A stretch of 64,000 bases of DNA, from contig QNGE01001266.1 in the NCBI GenBank assembly GCA_008508345.1, forward strand, positions 85,489 through 149,488. Reading direction: 5' to 3'. The notes below the pieces were generated by a model, which had not been told where the DNA came from, did not search any database, and was given only the letters and a program-made list of their open reading frames with translations. A program made the translations under genes and the position numbers. This document shows, piece after piece, positions 23,201-35,200 of the stretch (position 1 is its first letter; the number at the start of each line of letters is the position of its first letter). Source of the DNA: Paragonimus westermani (lineage: Eukaryota; Platyhelminthes; Trematoda; Plagiorchiida; Troglotrematidae).

Positions 23201-26200
23201 TTGGGTATTGGTAGTTGTAAGAGGTTTCGACTCCTCGATTTGAGAACTGTGGGTGAATCATCTTGTAGTGGTGGTGGGTATTGACGTGTTTCTAGGAGAG
23301 TGTTTAGACCAGTGGGGTAGGCAACACAATTGCTTCTTGAGCCGTTGGCTGCTTTGCCCATTAGGATTAGAGCTGCTTGTGATGAATAAGTTGTAGACTT
23401 GATGTGCAGCTTCTCCTGGTCTATCCACGGTACAGCTGTATAGAACATCGGAATTTTGGGACGGAATGTAGATTTGACCTCAGGTTGAAGATGTAATTTA
23501 GGTTGGAATTGAATGCAACCATCATGTTCTCTGACAAACACTTGGGTGTGACGTTTTTGCAACTTTTCAGTAAGATCTTTCATTCGTGTTTGTGAAGCAA
23601 AGCTAGAAACTTGAGGCTGAGAAGCGGGTAGGTGGTTACAAATAATGTTGAGAGGGTAGACTGAGTATCTTTAAATCCTTCATCCATTCAAGTCTGAGAA
23701 GTTCGAACTTGGCTTTTGATACATAACAAAATGCGTTAATTGACTATCCACTGAAGGACACGGCGCATTTAATTTTTTAAAATGCTAGTTCAAACATTCT
23801 GTATGAAGCTCTGCGGACTACGTGACTCGTGGATCTACTTGTTGGTGATCGTCAATTAGTAAGTAAGTGGAATTTTTAGGGATTTTATGGTCCAGTGTAA
23901 AAGTGGTCAGCAAACTATTAGGACAACTCACCAGTTTCTTGGACATCGGACAAAAACCGTTTATTTGTCTTCATGGAACAGTCAAGAACGTTATTGTGCA
24001 CGATTTATGATCTGGCAAATTTCTCTGCATATTATCAAGTGCATACTTCAGAATAGGAGACTATAAAACGGAAACTAGGGATCAAATACGAAAATAAACA
24101 TACAAGGGAAACATATGGCGGAGCTATTCGCTGATCGTTCATTGTTCTCGTGACCATGGCAGTATTTAGCTAACAGCTGATTCTTTCTACACACAAAGAG
24201 GTGGACACCAGAATCTCAGAGTAACTGCCTCAATATATTGTAACAGCTGAGGCTTATCATCCTTTATTTGGGTGTGCTTCGATTGGTTTATGGCCTACCT
24301 CGTAACACACTATGTACTAATACTTTTTGAACATTGAAACTCGTGCGAACTGCCATTCACTTCAATACCAGCAGTCAGTTGTAGACTGTTGTGTGTTTGA
24401 GCTGCGAGACTGGATGTATGCCCAGCTGTATTACTTGTTTCATAGCAGCCTGGTTGTTGAATCATAGCAGTAAACTGTTTGAGGTTGGTAAACTGCTGAC
24501 CTTCAGTTGGGCTCAATCGCAGAATTATGTTCGATTCGTGTTCGATTTTGGTCAGAATGCGAGTTCGCATGTGTACATCGGTTGAGTGTGGGCTGCTGAC
24601 GAAAAATTAAACGTTTAGATTGCCCGTCCCTAATGAAACGCATTTCAAAACGTCTTCACTCGCGATTGTCAGTGTCTACCTACGTGACAAATCATCTCCC
24701 TATCCTTCAATCAGATCGAGATGTTGATGGCGGATGCTGAAGAATGAGGCTTACACACCGAATTTCAGCATGGAAGCTGGAACCTTTTTATTGAAGCTGA
24801 AGTTGTATGGGCATTTTCGGAGAATGAAGTTAATATACTCTGTATGTCTAACAGTTTCCAGCCTCCGTAGCAATAAAGGCACATTCAACGCGTCGTTTTG
24901 TTCAGAAAAATTCGTACGGTATTTGTTCCCATGACGTTTGAATCACTTCCAGAAGGTGCTGTTGACTGCTACCTTAAATAAGACATCCATGATACTGTTC
25001 ACTACTTTTCCGTCATAGTATTATTATTGACAACCTCTTTGTCAATGGCTCCACCAGCTTGTATTGTTGTCGCAGAATTGCCTTCGAGTTTTCCGAAGGC
25101 ATCGCATCATCAAACGTCTTTTATTGACTATAGTAGCCAATAACGTTGCCTCATGAAAGCGTAGCCAGATTTCTAGTCCTACTCGTGCTAAGGACATGTA
25201 CTACTGACGAGTTCTCACAAGAGCGAAACTCAAATCAAGTTTTTCCTTTCGAAAGCAGCTGGCTGTAAAGTCGATCTCCATGTGAAAGTTGCGATCAAAT
25301 TTGAGCGATGTTCGACTTGAACACAACCAAATCCTCGACTACTCATCAGTTGTTGGTTCTTGTTGGTAGATAGACATTACTCACTGCAATCATTTGCCAG
25401 TGTTTCTCTCTCGATTTACCTCTTTAAAAAGTTCAAGGTAGCTTATTAGAGTTAGATTTGACCAAGTACATGCTTCCCACATCTGGCTACGTGTACGTGT
25501 CAGTCAATTATCGATCGTTTTGGTTGGCCTTGAAACGTCTGGGCTGTTCGTCTTCACGATTGGTTTAGCTGGTCAAACATCCATCTGGTTCCTGTTTTTC
25601 CACCCTCCCATTCGTTAGCCAATCGCCCACTATCATTTGGATTGTATTGAGTGTTCGCTATTTGAATGTGTAGCGCATTAAGAAGCTGTTGGGACTATCC
25701 CGCTTTGTGTAGCGATGAAAATACAATGAAAGCTGCGAGCAGCTCACCGGTACGCTGTTGTTGTCAACACCAGAACAACCACAACAGAATTTACTCTTGA
25801 AACCTCTAAGTCGATGCCGTCGGTGACTCATATAGTTCAGCAACAATGCAGCTGTAAGCCCATGATTACCAGTGGTATACGGCACCTACAACGCGTCCCT
25901 CACATAAACGAGTGATCCAGATGAAGCGTACTTTCCATGCCTCTCGTGGAGAATACGCAGTTTGAATGGATGAACCAAAAAGCAATTTCGTAAGATTTCA
26001 TAAAACTCATCAGGTCAAAACAATGCACATCTGCGAATCCAACGAACTTGAACAATCTTTACTCAGGACTCATCAGGTCGGCAAACGTGTTCACGAATTA
26101 TTGATTGCTTGCACTCATTTTAGGTGCGCGAAACGAGCAGCGAATCTTGAGCGAGGTTCGAGTTCATGCGACCTCCCATGTTTTGGATTTTAACCATATT

Positions 26201-29200
26201 AACCGTGCATCTGCGGAACTTATTCAGTGAGCTCTTCCACTTGCGCTCAACGGGAAATCCCCGTCACTTGTTGCTGGATTATCTTGTTTGTGGTCATGCT
26301 AGGACGGTGTCTCGTTAGCATAGAGGAATATTAACTCTGACGTTAATTAAAGTTCAGCTACACATGGTTGCGACCGATTAAGCGGCTTGTCATTTGAAGC
26401 TCGAAAAAGGCATTCTTGTTTGGTGAATGCGCCTCTCTGACCATTGGCTTCCATGTATGGTTTTCTCACTAAATCGGACAAAGCCATCCTTGCAATTACA
26501 CGTAAAAGTGCATTTCGTGTTCACATGCCATAACAGATGGGAATTTGTAGTCCTAGAGCAACGAAAGTAGTCACCTGAATATCTCGCTCATGCTTGTCAG
26601 AAAGCTAGACAATATGAACTGGAATGCCACTGGAATGCTCTTGCTGTCTTTTTATCAGACTGTATTCTATGTGACTAAACATGTATCTTCTCAAAGTTTT
26701 CGCCAACTACCATATTTTTATTCCAGTTCAGCTTATTTTTTCGACCAAGCAACTATGCGTATCTAATTACAATAAGCGCGTATTGTTGAGCCAGTCGAAT
26801 CAATGCAAGTGTGAGATGCGTTTCCCATTTTTAAGTTGGTGGAAAAAGGAAAAACATGTTTGGCAGTCTCACATGTATCCAACGGCTCAGGCGCGGTCTG
26901 CAGTTTATGGGGTGGATAATCTAGAACGGTTGCATAGGAAAAAACTTCTCAAACCAACAACTTGTCGGTTGCATTCGATAATTGGCTGCCTGCTCGTTAG
27001 ATGGGTCATTTAGTGTCTGATCTGGTTCGGGCCAAGTGTTCCTAACTGATTGTCCCTTGTTCGAGATGTAGATCTCCTTGATGTCTTCTCTTTCTGGGAT
27101 CGAACGGTACCTTCGTATGCTAAAGCCGACACGTAGAAGTCAGTGTGGTCGTTTAGGCGTTGCAGTCCGTTGTTTTAAGACTCATTTTCTGTTGGAGTTG
27201 GATGTGTGCTGCTTGTTTGATACATGGGTCTACGGTCCTAGCACCTTCATTTTCTTTGGCTCGTCTTTAAATAAACATTGATCTTGCCACATCTGCTCCA
27301 GAGCCTCAGATGACACAGAAGCCGGAGCAGGAGGTTGCTATGAGCAGCTGTTGGTGTCCGGCCCATTCTGCCATTCAACCAGTAGTCATTCACCCGCAAA
27401 TGCTGGATAACTAACTGGAATTAAAACAAAGGACTTGTGGAAGTTGTTTGGTAAACCGGGCATTGATAAACTTCTTGGTTGGTCATTTCAAGCGATCGGA
27501 GTTACTGAACGCTGGAAACAAATCGCAGCAGTTGTGGAAGCTTACTGTAAAAGCGTACGTCCTGTAGGAGCGGTGTAATTGTGGCAGAAGTAGATATCTG
27601 TCACGCCGATGAATCTTAAATGCAAATGCTGTTCGGTTTCTAGTTCTGACTTTGACAACGATCGTTACGAGGGTAACCATCGGAGAGATCGCAAACCTTG
27701 TTTGATGGAACGATCGTATGTGTGCTGCTCTCTCTGATTCGCGATTGCGTTGGCGGTCGATCTGGCGTTAGTGAAACTGCTATCGAGGCAGCAACCTTGT
27801 TAAAAGTGGTACTGTTATGAAGATTTGACTACGCAGGCAGCCTACAACACATGAAACCAGCAGCGCTGACGAGCTGAGCGGCAAAATTTCAACTTTGCTG
27901 AGTTTCACTCAGTGGCCGACCGCACCTGAGTCGTTAACCGTTTGGTTTGATCAGGACTGCAGGCTTTGAGGTGGCTCGCAATGAGGGCTACACAACGGCT
28001 GAAACCGCATTAAAATTGGATCGAGCTGTTAGGAGGTTGCATGATTACTTGCATCGTTGGACAAAATATTGGGTTTCGTCACCCATCTAGCTAGCGTGGA
28101 CCAGTCATGACAAATAGTGCTGTTACTTTTCAGTTTTTCTTCGCATGCACATTCGCATTTTTTTAACAAATGGTTTGGGTGACTGGCCTTTTACGAATAT
28201 CCGTTATTCTTTGATTTATCGATTGTCATGCTAACACAAGACGTCCGTCGCTGCGTCGACCGGCCGGACATGGTACCTCATGTGTGGTTAGACAAAAAGA
28301 AGCCGTAAATAAAAGGGCAATCAGCGCATCTTGGAACTGTTCCCAGGTAGGGTGTACCAACTAGAGTAGAACACGTTCCAAATTAGACACATGCTTACCG
28401 ACATTTGACGGCGTTACACATAATTGTGTTCTCAGGTTCTTTTTAGCGTTTCATCCTCCTGTTTATCTATGCTTTCTTTCTGGTTTGTTCGCAAACCTCT
28501 TTGCGTTTCCCCTCTTTAGTATGAAAACTGTGCAATGTACACGACTATTCTAACCTTATTGGGCAGAACAAAATTTCCGGCGCCCTTATTTGTCTTGCAA
28601 ACGTTAACTTGTGTGTCCGCTATTCCTTAATGGTTCTAAAATTTTCACGGTAGTCTCATCCTCGTCATCATAGACAGCAATACATCAGTGGTTCACGCTA
28701 ATGCATTACTGCCAAACAACCATGAAGAAAAAGTAAACCCTATATAGGAAGAGAGAACGAAAAAAGAAGGGGACGGGAAGGGACCTAACTACTGAAAATA
28801 ACTACGTCTACATTCAAACATTCAACATCAAGGTGCCTACACCTTGCAAACAAACAACCGAGCTGGAAGGATAACTGATCTTGAAGTTTTAAATGTAATA
28901 AAGTAGTCATGACCGGCCGGAACTCGTGTGCATCTGACCTGTTGTGTTGTCTTATCGCGGCTGCCCCATCGTACGTACTCCTAGTGACAGTTCATCACGT
29001 TTTTTGATGTTCCATGTATATTCGCTAATTTTATCCGTTCCACCGCTTTCTTTATATCTCAAACCGTGTTGCGTTCAGCTAATTGACTGACTGTGGTTTA
29101 GTCTGTAACAGTCAGTAACTTCACAGGCTAAAACCTTTTTGGTGTCGATCTGACCGTGTTTTTGTTTTGTTTCCCATTTATTACAGAGTTGGGCACCACA

Positions 29201-32200
29201 GCACCAGCGATGACAGCTCTGCTTATCGATCCATTGATGAAGTTAGCTATTGGGATAAAAAAGACAATCCGATTTTGCGACTTCGCAACTACCTGTTTCG
29301 TCAAGGCTGGCTGAACGAGGAGAGTGAAAAACAACTACGTACGGATTGTCGTAAACAGGTTTGCATTATCCCTCTCTTCTACTCGTGCTCATCTAGCCAG
29401 GATCTACTTCCGTTTCTCCTCAGCGTTATTCATCACTTCGAATATCACTTTTATGTGGGTCTTTCGCTCGATGGTTTTTCTGTATATGATCTAGGGTATC
29501 TTTATACACCTAGCTAAATCCATCTACCCAGTTGTCACTGTTTTCAGTGTCACTTTATTGACCATAATTTGGAGGGTTAAGCTTATACGTGTAACCCTGT
29601 GTCGCCTATGAAGAATTCAACAACCTTTTCTACACGTAGCTGAATTTGGACTTTTAGTACAAACAGTATTCTTCTTATGAGAGTGTGAACTAGGCCGGTG
29701 CGAATTAAACGTCCTGGGTTTCAGTGCCAAAGACTATTGGGCCAGACAACCAAATAGACGCATAAATACCGTTTAAGGAAATCTTCAAATTTGATTCATC
29801 TGGATAGAGTATGGAGTCAATTCTGTTGTTATCAACACTTACCAGCTTGAATGGGCGCACAGTGCTAGAAGAGTATCTCTTATTGGGTAATAATCGGTAA
29901 TGATGTTTGAGCTTTCATGGGAGTGCACTGTTTATCTGCAGATTCTACAAAGGGGTGTTATACCTTTAGGCACATATCCTTTAAGTTTGTGGAGTCTGCT
30001 TGTGATCACATCTGTTGTCGGTTACGATCACGTCTTGGCAGATTGGACACAACGTGCTGGAAAGTTTATTTGAAAAATCACGACCCACTGTGATGTGGCT
30101 ACCTCTTTCGTTAAAATGTAGTCCAGTAGCGTTCCTGTTGCAGAGCTGTTTGAGAAGATGTACAGGGAACCTGTCAGATAGTGACGAGTGGTTTGGCCAG
30201 CGCAATAAGCGTGTCTACAGTGGTTGGAATAACAGATACGGGAAACTGCGTAAAATTCGAAAAATGACCATTAAGCTTAACAGTCATATCGGTTGGTGTC
30301 TGTGCCACATGGCTGCTGGGTTCCTTAATCGGCAATCGACTACAGTCGTAGCCGTCGTAGTCGTTGTCATGAGATGAGTATTTTATCAATTTCATATTGT
30401 TATCCAAACATCATTGCGGATACTCCTTTTGGCTCAGTAAGTCTTATTTCAGTTTGTAAGGTAGTGGCGCACATGTCTTTCTTGCCCTACAATGCTGTCT
30501 CAGTGGAACAATACTGAATATGTTGTCTCGCTCACGTCTTTTGTTTGCGTTAACCACTATCTGAATGGGTCCGTCCATTTGATTGTGATTACCTCATCAA
30601 ACAAGCCTGGTTGGTTTTTCCTCGTTTGTTCCAGGATATGCCATGCTTTCGGATGTGTACAAATAAATCCAAACAGCACGAGATGTATACTACTACGGTA
30701 ACTTTGCTAATGCTTATAGGGAAAAGATTATTGGAAATCGCTAGTGTCAACACTGGTAGCGAATTGGACTTTCCATCGTGCTGTGTATCTGATATGGGAA
30801 AAGGCCAGACAGACCTAGGGACGTGTGATGTACACACGGTGTGCGCGCACGCAGACGTGAATCGTGAGCTGGTTCAAGTCTACCTCGGTTGTCCTAGTTT
30901 CCTGACAAGCAGGTGATGCACACAATCATGCGTCGGCTCCCCATGGCTAGTGTCACACAATACCACTGTCCTCCCTCCTAATCCGGTAGGGAATTGCTCG
31001 TGAATCTGTCGTACGTGCATGCATTACTCACGTGGTTCGGTGGGACGATGCCAGATCGCACATTCTTTTGCCCGTTATTCGTAGGCCAGTTGGTCTACCC
31101 TGTCAGCGTTCGCATCAAGGCAATCTGGCGATTGCTGAACCCCTGAAGTGCAAATCTCGTAGATTATTTTAGGTCCAATCATCTGGTGTTTGTTTTTCGG
31201 TACCGTCACTGATGTTCGTTCTAAAGAATCATCCAAACGTTGATATGGTAAATAGCTTCTGCTAGTGGCTGCAACGAATGAATTAAGCCACAGCCACCTG
31301 TTGTACACCTCACAAAATAAAAATTACACGGTCATCCATTCTTTTTGTAGTGTTCCCCCTTTTTTTTACTAACCGACAGCATCATCCACTTTTGCCCACA
31401 GTCGTTTAGGAGCTATCACAGAGTTGAATTCTATCCGAATAACCTTAATAGAGAACAATATATATGGATGCGTAAAAATAACGACGACAATCCCAGGTTG
31501 TTGTGGTGCTTTCTGGATGATGTGTTAACTGAACGTTATCTAGTAAAGCAGACGTCAGGGAGAAATGCGCTACCATTCAGCTGACATCACATTCATAAAG
31601 CCGCATTGTTTGGGATATTTGGGTAATGCTATCTTAGTTTGACTACTCCCCGTGGGACCGGCGCTTCATCGTGCATTTACGCTGTCCACGTTATACCACG
31701 ATTAGGTGATTGGAGTGTTTTGGAAATCGAAAGATTTTGGTATCCTTAAAGAAGGAATCAAATATCACTCGAAACAGTTAAATTGTTCTCTTGATATGTG
31801 ACGAACGAATTATGGCCGTTATCTTGCCGGAAAAGTACACTTCCCTGCCAGTCCGATAAGCTGAAAGGCCAGAAAAATTGTTTCGACTTCTAAATATAAG
31901 ACTCCTCATTTTGACTACCACCTAATATATTGTTGTAACCCTTGACTCGGTACGCTGGTTCGTCCTCGATATAATAAGACGATTGATAGGAAATCGGGTT
32001 CTGCTCCTTGATGTAATTAACACGGCAATCTTGGCCCCGAAAATACGCGGCGGTCCCCGTTGATTGCGCCCAAGACAAACCAAAAGACGGGTGCAAAAAA
32101 GTAACTTTGTTCGGCCCCGAAACGTGTGCAACAAGGAGAAAAATTGCATGGTATTTATAGGATGCATAGTGACTTACTAACATTCTCGAATCAGAAAACC

Positions 32201-35200
32201 GAAGGACAGACGTCAAAAAAGCAGTTAAGTTCACTAAACCACCAATGAGCGTAGCGGAATAAAGGCCGGACAAGTAAAAAACTAGTGGAGGTCACCTCTC
32301 GAATGTTCACGACATTTCCGCTTATTATGATTGGATAGGATCGTCTTCTCGAGGAAGGAGGCGGTTTTGGACGGAAAAAATGGGTTCCTCTAAGATATAT
32401 CCAGTTCATTCCCGACGAAGCATTATAACGCTTACTTCTTCCTTCCGAAGCTTCTGGCATCACGTTTTCTATCATCCTCGCTCAGCTGCATTTGTGGATG
32501 ATTCAGCGTTCATTTTCTCAACAATAGACTGTTTTCATTTTCGTTCCACAATTCTTTGAGTATTAAGCTATCACTCACTACACTAGAAGATTGTCGTATT
32601 GTTCAGGGCTTTCCTCTGATTGAGATGTTCACCGTTCCATTCGCTTCGTTTACACAATGTGTCTGATTTTCTCAACTCGCGACAACTAGTAACTGCAAGC
32701 CTCTGGAGTCTTCTGACAACGTTTGGGGTATCTAGCTGTGTTTATTGAGTCATTAAGCTTTATCCCTTTCATGAGAATTGGTCACAGAATGCGGCCCAAC
32801 AGCATTAACTAAGTGATCAAACGTGTCCAGTTTTTAAACCACTCGATATCCGCCTCACCAGATAACGCCAGGCCAGTACAACAAATAGCAATCATCAGGT
32901 AACCTGGATATGCCTGTAATTTTGTCATGTAATACTTCGGCATCTCAGCCTTTTCAAACAAAATTTAGCTATTGTTTTTTATGAAGTATTCACCGTTTTG
33001 TTGTTGGCTAGTTAATTAGAAGGACTTTGCAAAAAGTGGGAGTATTTGTGGAGTTTTTCGTGGGCTGTGTCATAGTGACCTGAATATAAACCCGATCTAC
33101 ATACTGTACGACCTTTAAAATATTGCCAAAAATACTAATTCACATCATACATAGAATTGTAAGGAGGTCTGTCTTTGGTCCATCTGATGCTTATGACCGT
33201 GTTTATTTTTTTGTTCATCTATGAGCGGACATATTCGGTTTGCTGGTGCGTCCAACAGCCAGATCCTTAGTCTCCCGAGTTATTTTTGCGTATCAATGTT
33301 GTTCAGCCGTTCACAGGACCACTTGTAATTCTCGTATATCCCACGCTCAGTCTGTTACACTTTTTCACTTCGCGTCTGGTTTTGCCTGCTTATATTTGGG
33401 AAACATCGAATTACTTCACGCATGCACTGAAGTATTCCTGAATGCATAACTTTGTCTGGGTAATCACGGGATGAATGTGGAGATTAGACTTCAAGCCAAA
33501 ATTTCTGTGTTATCTCTCATTGTTCAGTGATTTCTTACGGAGGGTGTATGATGAAGAGTGAAGAATGGTTTCAGTTGGGTCTGAACTAGTTAGTCAAGTC
33601 GTGTTGTGACTATGCATTTTGTAATTTGCTGCAGAATTAACATCCACGTGCTTCTAGAGTATACATTTCCTTATGCAATCAACGTGACTTTCGTTTCAGA
33701 CATTACTACATTGTTTTTCAACTCCCTAGTCCTCTGTGCGTTGTATTGCCGTTGAGTCATTTTTCCTCTTGACGGTTAACTGTTAATCGGCAATTGTGAT
33801 GCTGTACTCTGATTTCTTCCAAGTTTATTGGTGAACAGTTTGAGACGGAATAAACCGAAGTCTTTCGCTCTGNATTTCCTTATGCAATCAACGTGACTCT
33901 CGTTTCAGACATTACTACATTGTTTTTCAACTCCCTAGTCCTCTGTGCGTTGTATTGCGGTTGAGTCATTTTTCCTCTTGACGGTTAACTGTTAATCGGC
34001 AATTGTGATGCTGTACTCTGATTTCTTCCAAGTTTATTGGTGAACAGTTTGAGACGGAATAAACCGAAGTCTTTCGCTCTGGCTACGTCAGTTAAGGTGC
34101 GATTGATGCAGGAGGTACTGTTGGAATAGCTCATGGCTTTGTCACCAAGATGCAGTTTACTGCTCGGTACACTGCAACATCTTACTGTCTACCGTGTTTT
34201 GTAAAGAAATTTGGTTGAACGAACTTATCGATGTGAAATCACTAAACAGCTCGCCGAATACCACGGCGATATGGAGTCGGTTACTCGCCAAAGCGACATA
34301 TAAGTGAAGTGGTCAATTAGAGTAATACTCAGGCGCAACATGTGATTTCTTTTCCAATAAACATTTGGCTAAAGTAAGTTATCTAAACATGCCTCGCTAA
34401 AACAAACAAGCGACAAGCAAAACAAATTCAACAAATGAGACAACCGACACTTCTGAACTCACACCGCTTCTGGTTTTCAACACGACCCGTAAAAATCCTG
34501 TGTGATCGAGATGAGTCAGTGTCACAGGTTCTACTGTCAATTAGGGAAACGGCGGATTGATAGTGTTTTGAGAGTACTACACCTTGGAGTATGCATAGGA
34601 TAATTTGGGTAGCTGCCAAGGTTATGAAAAGATAACATAATTAGCATACCAATAATTTTTAACGTAGAAACTATTCGGAATAATTGTTGTATGAATCAGG
34701 TTCCATCGTAAATGCTGTTGTAGAATCGTTCTTAGAAATGTCAGGTGTATGTGAGTCGGCTGATAGCAATTTGGGCTCATTAATGTGAACAATCCTTTAC
34801 CTGGGCACTGCGAGTCAACAATGCAGATAGAGTCCACATCAGATGGGGACTTAACGGGAGTGGCCGACGAATGGTCGATGTGAGACAGCATTTGTGAACG
34901 GTAAACAAGCAAAATAACTCATTTGTTTCAAAAGCGACAGTCTTCCAAGAGACCCGAGTCACTATAGGAAGTTCGAGGACAGGATTCAATGTCATACAGT
35001 CCTTGAGTGCGAGGCCGTCTCGAAACTTGATTTCATATCATGCCCGCATCACAAGATCGGACGGACCCAGAAAGGTATTACTGGCAGCGTGCGCACAGGC
35101 GTATGGCTGCAAATTCATTCAAATCCATTTCGGTTGTTCCGGCTGCCATAGTGTCAGACAAAACACGCTGGCCTCAATGAGCCACATGAATAGCAAGCTG

